This document shows, piece by piece, positions 8,162 through 17,057 of a DNA stretch of 64,000 nucleotides. The stretch spans positions 1 to 64,000 of the forward strand of contig MKVQ01000044.1 of the NCBI GenBank assembly GCA_001899635.1. Direction: 5' to 3'. How positions within the stretch are numbered: the stretch's first letter is position 1; each line of letters starts with the position of its first letter. The notes under the pieces are model-generated. The model searched no databases. It saw only the letters and a program-made list of their open reading frames with translations, and was not told the origin of the DNA. Made by a program: the position numbers and the translations under genes. The stretch is from Myxococcales bacterium 68-20. Lineage in GTDB: Bacteria > Myxococcota_A > Polyangia > Polyangiales > Polyangiaceae.

Positions 8162-9334
8162 ATGGGTGCCTCCGAGGCCGCCACGTTCTCGGGCGTCGTC
8201 CAGCTGAGGCGGAGCCTGCACCGGATCCCCGAGCTCGCCTTCGAGGAGGAGCGCACGGCCGAGTGCGTCCTCGCGGCTCTTGCGCCGTTGGGGCTCACGA
8301 CGACGTATGGTGGACGTGGCACGGGGATCGTCGCCCGACTCCGCGGGCGTGTGTCGAGCTCGCCGGTGGTCGCTCTCCGCGCCGAAATGGATGCGCTCCC
8401 CGGTCAGGAGTCGACCGGGCTGCCGTTCGCGTCGGAGCATCCCGGGCGAGTGCATTCGTGCGGGCACGACGCGCACATGGCCGTGCTCGTCGAGGCGGCG
8501 CGGCTCCTCGCTGCCGATCCACCCGAAGGAGATGTGGTCTTCATCTTCCAGCCGGCGGAGGAGCGAGGCCGCGGAGCGCGGGTCATGATCGCTGCGGGCG
8601 CCCTCGACGGGGTCCGCGCCGTCTTCGCCGGCCACGTCACTCGCCACTACAAGGTCGGCCACATCATGGTCACGGAGGGCGCCGTCACGGCGCGGTCCGA
8701 TCGCTTCGTCCTGCACGTTCACGGCCGGGGTGGTCACGGTGCACGTCCACACGAGGCCGTCGACGCGGTCGTCGTCGCCGGACTGCTCATCTCGGCGCTC
8801 CAGACGCTCGTGTCGCGCGAGACGGATCCGCTCGAGCCGACCGTGGTCACGATCGGGCGCATCGTTGCCGGTATCGCGGCGAACGTGATCGCGGAAGAGG
8901 CGTTGCTCGAAGGGACGATCCGCACCACCACGCCGGCCGTCCGTGACAGCGTGCATCGTGGCATCCGGCGCATGGCCGAGGCCGCCGGCACGCTCCACAA
9001 CGCAACGGTCCGCGTCGACATCATCGAGGGCAATCCGCCCGTCATCAACACCTCGCGCGAGGCGGAGATCTGCCGGCGAGCGGCCGAAGCCGTGCTCGGG
9101 CCGCGCGGCGTCGTCCCTCAGGAGCATCCGAGCATGGGCGCGGAGGACTTCTCTTTCTACCTGAACCAAGTGCCCGGTTGTTACGTGCGCTTTGGCGCGT
9201 GCGGGGAGGGGCAGAGCTACGTCCCGTTGCACAGTCCGGCGTTCACGATCGACGAGAGCGTCCTCGACATCGGCGCACGCTTCTTCGAACGCGTGGTGCG
9301 GGAAGCCCAGCAGACCTTGGGCCGAAGCCCATGA
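8162..9334 (+). CDS. M20 family amidohydrolase
   Basis: 390 residues. Metal-dependent amidohydrolase of the M20D group (hippurate / N-acyl-amino-acid / indoleacetyl-amino-acid hydrolase type). Visible features are HSCGHDAHM (C100, H102, H105), the PAEERGRGA segment with catalytic Glu, the lid-domain GGHGARPH and the C-terminal MGAEDFSFY metal motif. No signal peptide, so cytoplasmic. ATG 8162 gives a usual M20D N-terminus; GTG at 8138 or 8144 is possible. The stop overlaps the start of the next gene (ATGA, 9331-9334), implying translational coupling with a carboxylate-amine ligase. The true substrate cannot be told from sequence. Confidence 0.87.
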   Translation: MGASEAATFSGVVQLRRSLHRIPELAFEEERTAECVLAALAPLGLTTTYGGRGTGIVARLRGRVSSSPVVALRAEMDALPGQESTGLPFASEHPGRVHSCGHDAHMAVLVEAARLLAADPPEGDVVFIFQPAEERGRGARVMIAAGALDGVRAVFAGHVTRHYKVGHIMVTEGAVTARSDRFVLHVHGRGGHGARPHEAVDAVVVAGLLISALQTLVSRETDPLEPTVVTIGRIVAGIAANVIAEEALLEGTIRTTTPAVRDSVHRGIRRMAEAAGTLHNATVRVDIIEGNPPVINTSREAEICRRAAEAVLGPRGVVPQEHPSMGAEDFSFYLNQVPGCYVRFGACGEGQSYVPLHSPAFTIDESVLDIGARFFERVVREAQQTLGRSP

Positions 9335-10500
9335 TTCGCTCGTTTCATCCCTCGCCACCCACGGTCGGCGTCGAGCTCGAATGGCAGCTCGTCGATCGGT
9401 CGACCCTCGATCTGCGCGACGGGATCCTGCCGCTCGCCGAGCTGCTACCGGACGAGCGCTCGATCAAGCCGGAGATGCTCCAGACGGCGGTGGAGACCAT
9501 CACACCTCCTTGTGAGAGCACGGCCATCCTCCGGCCCGGCCTCGGCGACCTCGTGACCCGGCTCGTGGACGCCGCCGCCCGCCTGGACATCGCTCTCGTC
9601 GGCGCGGGCACGCATCCATTCTGCGAGCGCCTCGTCCCCGTCACGCCCCTACCTCGCTATCTCGCCGTCGAGCGCCGCTGTGGATACCTCGCCCATACCC
9701 AGGTCGCCTACTCCCTCCAGACGCACGTGGGGATGCCATCGGCGGAGGCGGCGGTCCGCGTCATGCGCGAGGTGCGAGGCTACTTGCCCGTCCTGCTCGC
9801 GCTCTCGGCGTCGTCGCCCTTCTTCCACGGCCATCAGACCCCCTTCGGCTCGTACCGGCAGCGCATCCTCGCGGCGACCCGCAGCTGTGGAATGCCGCCC
9901 GCGTTCGAAGACTGGGGAGCGTTCCTCCAGTTCCTCGAGACGGCCGAGCGCGCGAGCGTGTTCGGCTCGTTCCGGGACATGCACTGGGACGTTCGGCTGC
10001 GCCCCGACTTCGGAACGATCGAGGTGCGCATCATGGATGCTCAGCCGACGATCGCTCGCTCCCTCGCTCTGGCCGCGCTCGTTCATGCGCTCCTCGCGTA
10101 CCTCGCGGCGGCCGAGCCGTCCCATTCGAGCGCTCGGCAATTGCCGTCCTGGATCGAGGATGAAAATGCCTATCGCGCGTCGCAGGACGGAATCGAAGCG
10201 TCCCTCATCTCCGACGCCGACGGCACCGTGAAACCCGTGCGCCAGCTCGCTGAAGAGCTCTTCGAGCTCGTTGCCCCGACCGCGCGCTCGCTCGGCGAGG
10301 AGGAGGACTTCACTCGAGCGCGCGCACTGCTGACCGAGGGCCCGTCCTATCTGGAGCAGCTCGCGGTCTTTCGCCGGACCGGCTCGACGAGGGACGTGGT
10401 TCGAGAGCTCGCGAACGAGCTACTCGAGGAAGTCGGGAGAGCGCGCCTCGGCATGGAGGCCGGCTCCGAGGCGCGACGTTCGTCGCGCTACGGCTTGTAG
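9331..10500 (+). CDS. YbdK-type carboxylate-amine ligase (GCS2 family)
   Basis: 389 residues. Glutamate-cysteine ligase family 2: N-terminal TVGVELEWQLVD, the H-V-G-M segment (LQTHVGMPS), GSYRQRILA and the DFGTIEVRIMDAQPT block, which line the ATP/substrate site in YbdK-like enzymes. These form an amide between a carboxylate (often glutamate) and an amine with ATP. Translation is probably coupled to the preceding M20 amidohydrolase through ATGA, which pairs an amide-forming enzyme with an amide-cleaving one. The C-terminal 20 residues are Arg/Ser-rich. Substrates unknown. Confidence 0.85.
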   Translation: MIRSFHPSPPTVGVELEWQLVDRSTLDLRDGILPLAELLPDERSIKPEMLQTAVETITPPCESTAILRPGLGDLVTRLVDAAARLDIALVGAGTHPFCERLVPVTPLPRYLAVERRCGYLAHTQVAYSLQTHVGMPSAEAAVRVMREVRGYLPVLLALSASSPFFHGHQTPFGSYRQRILAATRSCGMPPAFEDWGAFLQFLETAERASVFGSFRDMHWDVRLRPDFGTIEVRIMDAQPTIARSLALAALVHALLAYLAAAEPSHSSARQLPSWIEDENAYRASQDGIEASLISDADGTVKPVRQLAEELFELVAPTARSLGEEEDFTRARALLTEGPSYLEQLAVFRRTGSTRDVVRELANELLEEVGRARLGMEAGSEARRSSRYGL

Positions 10501-10603
10501 CTCCAAGCAGGGACGAGCACGAGGTGCTCGCGCTCGGAGTCTCGCATGTCGCGGCACGATGCTCGCTAGTCGTGAAGCGAACGACATCGCGGAGGATGCA
10601 CCG

Positions 10604-10873
10604 ATGGCTCACGAGAGCGCAGAACGACCCAAGAAGAAGCCGCACCCGAAAGAGGTTCACAGCGACCTCAAAGAGGTGACCCCCGAGCGAGTGGAAGCGG
10701 TCTTCCCGCACGACCTCGACCAGACCCCACCGAGCCGAAAGGACCGGCATCCCTTGCCCGAGGGCGCGCGATCCGACCATGTCCCGCATGCGGTGCCGAG
10801 GGGCGAGAACGAGCTGAGGGGCGGAACCGATCGCGCGGAGCGACGACGCCACCGAGGAGCGGGCGGCGGGTGA
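10604..10873 (+). CDS. small charged hypothetical protein
   Basis: 89 residues, very rich in Glu, Arg, Lys, Pro and His, with no hydrophobic core: likely disordered. GGAGG ends 8 bases before ATG 10604, a good ribosome-binding site that fixes the start and is the main evidence for a real gene. It contains short basic (PKKKPHPK) and acidic (VFPHDLDQ) patches. I do not recognise the family. The next gene is convergent. Confidence 0.55.
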   Translation: MAHESAERPKKKPHPKEVHSDLKEVTPERVEAVFPHDLDQTPPSRKDRHPLPEGARSDHVPHAVPRGENELRGGTDRAERRRHRGAGGG

Positions 10874-10958
10874 CTCGTCGCGGTCGCGGCGCCGGCCTGG
10901 AGCCGCGCCGCGCGCAGGACGAGAACGGGCACGAGCTCGGGCCGTGCGGCCCTGCCGG

Positions 10959-12116
10959 CTAGATGCCGTCGCTCGGGACGCCGACGAGCTGGAGCTTGCC
11001 CTGAAGGCGCTTGCTGATGCCGACGTTGTTCTTCGCGTCGACGATCACCGCACCCACGCCCTCGAGCGACTCGACGAGCTTCATCCCCTTCTCCGGACCG
11101 AGGATGAACACGGCGTCGTCGATCTCGTCGGCGAGCAGTGCCGTCGGAGCCCAGATCGTCACGCTCCGACAGGCCATCGCGGGTTGGCCGGTGCGCGGGT
11201 CGATGATGTGGTGATAGCGCTTGCCAGAGGCGACGTAGGCGCGCTCGTAGTCACCGGCGGTGCTGAAGGCGTGATCGGAGAGGGGGAGCGTCGCGAAGAA
11301 CTTCCCCTCGGGGCCGCGCGGATCGCGGATGCCCGCTTGCCACTCCGTTCCATCGGGCTTGCGCCCTCGCGCCAGGAGATCGCCGCCTGCCTGGACGAAG
11401 AACGATGCGAGCCCCGCCTTCTCGAGCACCTTCGCCGCCATGTCGACGGCGTAGCCCTTCGCGATGCCCCCGAGGCCGATCTGCGTCTTCTCCTTGGCGA
11501 GCATCACCGTCTGCTCGTTGGCGTCGAGCTTGATGTGCCGGTAGCCGACGAAGGGGAGACGCGCCTTCACGTCCTTGTCCGAAGGCGGATGTGGATCGAG
11601 ATCCTCGTCGAACTTCCAGAGCCCGTGGAGGGTGTGGAACGTGATGTCGAAGGTGCCCTCCGAGATCTCGCTCGTGTGCACCGCTTCCCGGATGACGTCG
11701 AAGGTCTCGGGGCTGACCTTCACCGCCGACTTGCCGGCGGCCGCGTTGATCCGCGTGACCTCGCTGTCACGCCAGGTCGTCATCAGCGCTTCGATGCGCT
11801 TGATCTCCTCGAGCGCGGCGTCGAAGGCCGCGCGCGTCTTCCGCGCGTCGGTCTTCGGCGTCGTGTACGCGGCGAACGCGACGTGCGTTCCCATCGCGGT
11901 GCCTTGCCCGTGAACGCGCTCGGGGACAAATGCGTGTGCCTGTGCCTTCTGGTCGGGTAGCGGCTCCTCTGCGCTGGCGAGGACGGCCTTGGCGGGATCC
12001 TCGCTTGGCACCGGCGGCGCGTTCGGCAGCGGTGGCACGCCTGCCACCGGTTGATCGCGACACGCCGCTGCCATCAGCGCGAGCAGTCCCACGAGCCAGG
12101 CCGAGCGAGTCCGCAC
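10959..12116 (-). CDS. apbE: lipoprotein FAD:protein FMN transferase ApbE
   Basis: 385 residues. ApbE moves FMN from FAD onto a Thr of partner flavoproteins (NqrC/RnfG, NosR types) outside the inner membrane. A lipoprotein signal with Cys about 19 (LLALMAAAC) is followed by a Pro/Ala linker and the ApbE domain (about 70-380). Motifs: TAMGTHV, GLGGIAKGYAVD, FVQAGGDLLARG and STAGDYER. GTG 12116 is the start that puts the signal at the N-terminus; upstream in-frame codons read unrelated sequence. It is divergent from the second M20 gene. No FMN acceptor is encoded in the window. Confidence 0.92.
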   Translation of the reverse strand: MRTRSAWLVGLLALMAAACRDQPVAGVPPLPNAPPVPSEDPAKAVLASAEEPLPDQKAQAHAFVPERVHGQGTAMGTHVAFAAYTTPKTDARKTRAAFDAALEEIKRIEALMTTWRDSEVTRINAAAGKSAVKVSPETFDVIREAVHTSEISEGTFDITFHTLHGLWKFDEDLDPHPPSDKDVKARLPFVGYRHIKLDANEQTVMLAKEKTQIGLGGIAKGYAVDMAAKVLEKAGLASFFVQAGGDLLARGRKPDGTEWQAGIRDPRGPEGKFFATLPLSDHAFSTAGDYERAYVASGKRYHHIIDPRTGQPAMACRSVTIWAPTALLADEIDDAVFILGPEKGMKLVESLEGVGAVIVDAKNNVGISKRLQGKLQLVGVPSDGI

Positions 12117-12207
12117 GCGACTTTCATAGCACCAACCCGGCTCGGCTTCGTCGAATCCTGCCGGTTCCTTGCAGCGGTCCGGACGTGCTGGTAGCGGCTG
12201 GAGGGAG

Positions 12208-13386
12208 ATGCTTTCTCCCGAGCTGTCCAAGGTCATCGACGACACGGTCGATCAGGAGCGTGTGGCCCTCGCCAAGCTCTCCAGCGACATCCACGCGAAT
12301 CCCGAGCTCCGCTTCGAGGAGCACAAGGCGGCGGGCTGGATCGCGGAGCTCCTCCGGGCACGGGGCTACGAGGTCGAGCAGGGCATCGCCGGGTTGCCGA
12401 CGGCGCTACGGGCAAGGAAGGGAAACGCCGACGGGCCGAAGGTCGCGATCCTCGGCGAGTACGACGCGCTGCCGGAGATCGGCCATGCGTGCGGACACAA
12501 CCTCATCGCGGCGAGCGCGGTCGGCGCCTTCCTCGCGGCGGCAGCCGTCGCCCATCACACGCAAGGCGAGATCGTCTTCCTCGGCACCCCGGCGGAAGAG
12601 GGCGGGGGCGGTAAGATCAAGATGATCCAGGCCGGCGTCTTCGAGGGTCTCGATGCCGCGATGATGTTCCACCCGTTCGATCGCGACATGCTCGCCCACA
12701 CCGCGCTGGCCAGCATGTGGCTCGCGATGACGTTCAAGGGCGCGCCGGCGCACGCCGCCGCGGCTCCGCACGACGGCAAGAGCGCGCTCCAGGCGTGCAT
12801 GGACACGTTCCGCCTCATCGACGGCCAGCAGGTTCGGTTCCGGGACGGCGTGCGCGTGCACGGCTACGTCACGAACGGCGGCCAGGCCGTCAACATCATC
12901 CCGGAGCTCGCCGCATGCGAGTTCAGCGTGCGCGCACGCGACACCGTGGAGCTCGCGCGCGTCCGCGGGATCGTCGAGCGATGTGCGCAGGCCGCTGCGC
13001 TCGCGAGCGAGGTCACCGTCGAGATCGTCGTGCGTGAGGGGTACCGCGACATGCGGAACAACATGACGATGGCCCGAGCGTTCGGCGAGCACCTCGGATC
13101 GCTCGGCCGGAAGGCACGCGAAACCGACGACCGCGTCGGCGCCGGCAGCACGGACATGGGCGACGTCTCGCACGTCGTGCCGTCGATTCACCCGTACCTC
13201 GCCATCGTCGACGAGAACGTCGCGCTCTGTCACCAGCATGCCTTCGCCGGAGCAGCCGCGAGCGATCGCGGCTTCGACACGACGGTGCACGCCGCCAAGG
13301 CGCTCGCGCGCACCGCGGTCGAGCTCCTCGTCGACGATCAGCTGCGCTCGTCGGTGAGGGCCGAGTGGAGCGCCGAGAAGACGTGA
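12208..13386 (+). CDS. M20 family amidohydrolase, AbgB/M20D-like
   Basis: 392 residues. Aminoacylase/carboxypeptidase-like amidohydrolase. The motif GEYDALPEIGHACGHNL carries the metal ligands; PAEEGGGGKI has the catalytic Glu; APAHAAAAPHDGKSAL is the lid-domain His region and GSTDMGDVSH the last metal motif. The pattern is closest to AbgB-like amidohydrolases, which cleave p-aminobenzoyl-glutamate or related amides. Start ATG 12208 lies directly after GGAGGGAG. Cytoplasmic. The two M20 genes in this region are not close copies of each other. Confidence 0.87.
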   Translation: MLSPELSKVIDDTVDQERVALAKLSSDIHANPELRFEEHKAAGWIAELLRARGYEVEQGIAGLPTALRARKGNADGPKVAILGEYDALPEIGHACGHNLIAASAVGAFLAAAAVAHHTQGEIVFLGTPAEEGGGGKIKMIQAGVFEGLDAAMMFHPFDRDMLAHTALASMWLAMTFKGAPAHAAAAPHDGKSALQACMDTFRLIDGQQVRFRDGVRVHGYVTNGGQAVNIIPELAACEFSVRARDTVELARVRGIVERCAQAAALASEVTVEIVVREGYRDMRNNMTMARAFGEHLGSLGRKARETDDRVGAGSTDMGDVSHVVPSIHPYLAIVDENVALCHQHAFAGAAASDRGFDTTVHAAKALARTAVELLVDDQLRSSVRAEWSAEKT

Positions 13387-13400
13387 CCCCGTCGCGGCGC

Positions 13401-13422
13401 GAGGGACGCCGGAGCGTCCCTC
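13401..13422. terminator. bidirectional hairpin between convergent genes
   Basis: A perfect 9-bp stem (GAGGGACGC/GCGTCCCTC) with loop CGGA. It begins 15 bases after the M20 stop and overlaps the stop codon of the opposing membrane-protein gene. AGCGCTTT follows on the plus strand. Confidence 0.65.
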
Positions 13423-14014
13423 AGCGCTTTCGGTCGAGCCGCGTGACCTGACGGCCGCGTCCGATGGCGACGCGTTCGAGGAGGTCGGTGAGCTTCTCGC
13501 CCTCACGCACCTTCGGCAGTCGCTCGTACGTCCCGTTCCAGAGCTCGAAGAGCACGTCTTCCTTGTCGAGGATGATCCGGTCGATCTGGGGCCAGCTGAA
13601 CTTCTTCACGCGCGGGAAGCCCATCGAGAGCGAGCGCGTCTCGACGCCGTCGCGCGTCACGACGACTCCGCGCAGGCCCGAGCGGATGAACGTCGCGATC
13701 GCCGCGAGGACGATGACGAAGACGAGCGGCGTGCGGTTCTCCGCGACGATGAAGCGGTAGAGGGCCGTGTTGCTCGAGCCCGTGTGCGCGAGAAGCGCGG
13801 CACCACCGACGGCAGCGCCGAACCCGAGGAACAGAAGCGACGGGAGCCGCTGCCAGATCGGCGGCCCGAACACGAACCGCTCGTCGGGGTTCGGGTTGTA
13901 GGCCATCTCGAAGCGCGCGACGGTTCCGTTGACCTCCGTGATGGAGGGGCGGTCGCCGTCGTCGGCGCTCTCGATCATTCCGGGGAGCTCGGGCTGCGAA
14001 TGCGACTGGGCCAT
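13421..14014 (-). CDS. membrane protein with PH-like domain
   Basis: 197 residues. An acidic N-terminus, two membrane segments (about 62-82 and 94-112; LPSLLFLGFGAAVGGAALLA is the first) and a cytoplasmic C-terminal domain (VVVTRDGVETRS through the SWPQIDRIIL strand) of bacterial PH type. ATG 14014 is chosen; in-frame starts at 14026 and 14041 exist and none has a clear ribosome-binding site. Role unknown. Confidence 0.65.
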   Translation of the reverse strand: MAQSHSQPELPGMIESADDGDRPSITEVNGTVARFEMAYNPNPDERFVFGPPIWQRLPSLLFLGFGAAVGGAALLAHTGSSNTALYRFIVAENRTPLVFVIVLAAIATFIRSGLRGVVVTRDGVETRSLSMGFPRVKKFSWPQIDRIILDKEDVLFELWNGTYERLPKVREGEKLTDLLERVAIGRGRQVTRLDRKR

Positions 14015-14110
14015 GGGAGCGAGCATCACAGCCATCGACACGCGGCGAGGGCCGAGCTTGGTAGATTTTCGTGACGTCCGGCGCGGAGGGCCGAGGGCCC
14101 TACCGCGTCG

Positions 14111-15514
14111 TCATTCTAGCGTGTCTTTCCCCTTCGCGCGCTTGTACTCGCGGAGCGCGGCGACCTCGGAACGGGAGGGGTTGATCACGAGCAGGCCGTG
14201 ATCGGCATCGAGCAGTGCGACGTCGCCGTCGGCTGCCCACTTGAACAGGCCCTCGACCCCGACCATTGCGGGGACGCCGAGGAGGCGGAGGAGCGAGCGC
14301 GTCCGCGGCCCGGTCGCGCGGTCGGTGAGGGCGACGCCCACCGGGTGCGCACGCGCCGAGATGAGGAGATCGAACACGCTGAGCCCATCGCCGACGAGGA
14401 TCCCCTTCTGCGGGAGCTCGGCGCGCTTGTCTGCCTGTGCGAGCATCACCAGCGCATCGCAGAGGTCTTCGATGTCGCGAGCGCGCTCCTCGAGGAAGGC
14501 GTCGCGCGTGATCGAGGCGGCGGTGCGGGTGACTTCGCGCGCGACCCGACCGAGCGCGACCGCGATGCCCTGGCCCTCGGCGACGAGCTCGTCCGCACGC
14601 TCGCGGAAGCGCGCATCGCCGAGGATGTCGACATAGGTGGCGAGGAAACCGGCCTGATCGCCCAGGCGCATCGCCCGCGCGCGCTCCGACAAGCCACGCA
14701 TGGCCTTGTCGGCGACGTCGAACGCGCCGCGGAGGAGCTTCTGCTCTTCCTTCACGTCACGCGTCTGCGTCGAATCGTTCGGGCGGCCGCTGGACGGGCG
14801 CCGGAGCGCGGCGATCGCGCCGATCGCGCGCCCGGCGATGAACGGCCGGCCGGTGAGCGTGACCTTGCGCGTGCCCCCGCCGGCCTTGCGCGGGGAAGGA
14901 GCGTGTTTCTCGCGCTCGGCGTCGATGAGCTCGGCGTGGCGTATGCCCGCGGCGATGATCGCGCCGAGCGCGGCGAGGAGCTCGAGGTCACGCTCCTCGA
15001 ACTGACCGCGTCCAGGGACGTCCTTGCGCTGGATCACGAGCGCGCCGAGCGGCCCCACCTTCCCGCGAATGGGTACGGACAGGAAGATCGGGAACCGCTC
15101 CTCTCCGAGATCCGCGAAGTGCTTGTAGGCTCGATGCGAGCCCGCGTTGTCGCTCGTGACCGGGCGCAGGTATTCGACCGCCTCGCCCGTCATGCCTTCG
15201 CCGATCGCGAGACGGACCTGCCCCAGCGCCTCGGGCGTGAAGCCGACGTTTCCGCGCATGACGAGCTCGTTGCCGCAGCCCTCGACGAGGTAGAGCGAGC
15301 AGACGTCGGCGTCGAAGATGGCGGCAATCCGCGCCGGAGCTTCGTCGAGCAGGGAGACGAGAGGCATCGGCTTCGCCGCAAACGCGACGAAGTCGAGGAC
15401 GCCGTCGAGGCGCTTGTTGCCTCGATCGTGGACCGTCGCACGGCCGCCGCGGATCGTAGCGGCTACGGTGGCAGCGCTCGACTCGGAGACGGTGCGGGAG
15501 TTGGGCGGTGACAT
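14111..15514 (-). CDS. PtsP-like protein: GAF domain plus degenerate EI region, no TIM barrel
   Basis: 467 residues. A GAF domain (about 45-190) is followed by the helical and swivelling part of PTS enzyme I (about 220-460). In active EI/PtsP the phospho-histidine sits in G-G-R-T-S-H-T; here the matching stretch is DRATGPRTRSLL, with no His. The C-terminal PEP-binding TIM barrel (about 300 residues) is missing, and the frame ends at a normal stop soon after the swivelling domain. The protein therefore cannot accept phosphate from PEP in the usual way. It could sense a ligand through GAF and act as a non-catalytic regulator. A clean frame throughout argues against a recent pseudogene. Other PTS genes are not in the window. 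Confidence 0.75.
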   Translation of the reverse strand: MSPPNSRTVSESSAATVAATIRGGRATVHDRGNKRLDGVLDFVAFAAKPMPLVSLLDEAPARIAAIFDADVCSLYLVEGCGNELVMRGNVGFTPEALGQVRLAIGEGMTGEAVEYLRPVTSDNAGSHRAYKHFADLGEERFPIFLSVPIRGKVGPLGALVIQRKDVPGRGQFEERDLELLAALGAIIAAGIRHAELIDAEREKHAPSPRKAGGGTRKVTLTGRPFIAGRAIGAIAALRRPSSGRPNDSTQTRDVKEEQKLLRGAFDVADKAMRGLSERARAMRLGDQAGFLATYVDILGDARFRERADELVAEGQGIAVALGRVAREVTRTAASITRDAFLEERARDIEDLCDALVMLAQADKRAELPQKGILVGDGLSVFDLLISARAHPVGVALTDRATGPRTRSLLRLLGVPAMVGVEGLFKWAADGDVALLDADHGLLVINPSRSEVAALREYKRAKGKDTLE

Positions 15515-15686
15515 GGGCTCGTGGGCGAACAGGGAAACGCTGGACCTTCATCCCGCGTCGGAGGCCGCCGGCTGCCGACCCCAGGAGGTCAGCCGGCGGG
15601 GGGCACGTGTCGAGGTCATCACGATCCTCGCCGAACGTCTCCGCGTTGTCGAGCGACGCTGCCTCGGAGTATAGGTCTCCACCAGC

Positions 15687-16127
15687 ATGTCAGCAGCAGC
15701 CGAGCTCGACTTTCCCTCCGAAGCATGGGTTCTTGCATACAGGGACGCCATCAACGCAAACCCCGAGTATGCGAAGGCCGGCAAGGACTGGACGCACGGC
15801 GTCGTCGCGATGGTCGTGAAGGCGGAGCCCTCGCTCGGGATCGACGAGGACCTCGCGATGTGGCTGGACGTCCACGAGGGGCGCTGCCGTGATTGCAAGC
15901 TCCTCCCCGCCAAAGAAGCGGAGAGCGCGGCACCCTTCGTCGTGGTCGCCAGCTACGCGCAGTGGCAGCAGGTCATCAAGAAGGAAATCGATCCGACCAA
16001 GGCGCTGATGCAGGGGAAGTTGAAGCTGACCAAGGGCCACATGCCCACGATGGTGAAGCACGTCAACGCCTCGAAGCAGCTCGTCGAGTCGACCTCGCGC
16101 GTCCCGACGAAGTTCCGCGGGCAGTAG
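15687..16127 (+). CDS. SCP2 sterol-transfer-like protein
   Basis: 146 residues. The layout fits a lone SCP2 fold: an amphipathic N-terminus (SEAWVLAYRDAINANPEY), central beta strands (VVAMVVKAEP, LAMWLDVHEG), PFVVVASYAQW, and the typical GKLKLTKGHM turn before a C-terminal helix. SCP2 domains bind lipids or acyl-CoAs in a hydrophobic tunnel. Such lone proteins are common in myxobacteria near fatty-acid genes; an acyl-CoA dehydrogenase lies 3.4 kb away but is not co-transcribed. No signal peptide. Confidence 0.7.
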   Translation: MSAAAELDFPSEAWVLAYRDAINANPEYAKAGKDWTHGVVAMVVKAEPSLGIDEDLAMWLDVHEGRCRDCKLLPAKEAESAAPFVVVASYAQWQQVIKKEIDPTKALMQGKLKLTKGHMPTMVKHVNASKQLVESTSRVPTKFRGQ

Positions 16128-16262
16128 CCGAGCTGCTCGGAGCCCCGAGCACAGCGGCATTCACGATCTGGAGATGGTCGCTTCGGCGATTGGTCGTCGT
16201 GATCGCGCGGGCGGTGGACGTGCCCTCTTGACCCCACGAGTGCCCCCCTCGATAGTACGCGC

Positions 16263-17057
16263 ATGACCACTTCCGCCCCGCTCGTTCTCGTCGCGGATGA
16301 CGAGCCCTCGATGTTGGAGCTCGTTGCTCGTCACCTCCGTACGATGAGCGACCCGAAGCTCGAGGTCATCCAGGCCTCGGATGGCGAGGAGGCCTGGCGG
16401 CTCGCGCAGGAGCATCTGCCCGATCTCGTCGTGCTCGACGTGATGATGCCCGGCATGAGCGGCTGGGAAGTGTGCCGCAAGATCCGTGAGGACATCGCGC
16501 TCGCGCACACCGGCGTCGTCATGCTCACGGGGATCGGCGAGAACCTGAACCAGATGACGAGCCCGCTCTACGGCGCGGACGCGTACATCGACAAGCCGTT
16601 CGAGTTCGAAGATTTCGACGACAAGGTCCGCGACACGCTGAGGTCGCGTGAAGCCCAGCGCCTCGGGGTCGTTCGTCCGTCGATCAATGGCGCGGCCGGC
16701 GCGGCAAAGCCTGCCGAGGTCACGGGCGTCGCCGCCGAGGTGTCGAAGCCCGTCGCGAAGGTCGCGAAGGTCGCAAAGACGAAGGTCAAGGCGACGGCCA
16801 AGCCGGTCGCGAAGGCCGCGAAGAAGGTGGCAAAGAAGGTCGCGAAGAAGGTCGCGAAGAAGGTCGCGAAGGCAGCCACCAAGGTGGCGAAGGCCGCGAC
16901 CAAGGTCGCGAAGAAGCCCGCCGCGAAGAAGCCGACTGCGAAGAAGGCTGCGAAGAAGCCCGTCGCGAAGAAGGCTGCGAAGAAGCCCGTCGCGAAGAAG
17001 GCTGCGAAGAAGCCCGTCGCGAAGAAGGCCGCGAAGAAGGCCGCGAAGAAGCGCTGA
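16263..17057 (+). CDS. response regulator with histone-H1-like Lys/Ala tail
   Basis: 264 residues. Residues 1-130 are a complete receiver domain: acidic pair D12/D13, phospho-acceptor D59 in LDVMMPGMSGW, switch Thr in MLTGIG and K111 in YIDKPFEF. Residues about 141-264 are a Lys/Ala/Pro/Val tail of KVAKK and KKPVAKKAAK repeats, like eukaryotic histone H1 or bacterial Hc1 C-termini, expected to bind DNA or RNA without sequence specificity. There is no HTH, ATPase or GGDEF output domain. The tail gene segment contains a 27-bp unit repeated perfectly three times (16941-17021). No partner histidine kinase is adjacent. The function is inferred from domain content. Confidence 0.85.
   Translation: MTTSAPLVLVADDEPSMLELVARHLRTMSDPKLEVIQASDGEEAWRLAQEHLPDLVVLDVMMPGMSGWEVCRKIREDIALAHTGVVMLTGIGENLNQMTSPLYGADAYIDKPFEFEDFDDKVRDTLRSREAQRLGVVRPSINGAAGAAKPAEVTGVAAEVSKPVAKVAKVAKTKVKATAKPVAKAAKKVAKKVAKKVAKKVAKAATKVAKAATKVAKKPAAKKPTAKKAAKKPVAKKAAKKPVAKKAAKKPVAKKAAKKAAKKR
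16941..17021 (+). repeat. 27-bp in-frame tandem repeat, three perfect copies
   Basis: The unit encodes KKAAKKPVA and repeats exactly at 16941, 16968 and 16995 inside the Lys/Ala tail of the response regulator. The identity at DNA level suggests recent slippage expansion. Confidence 0.95.
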
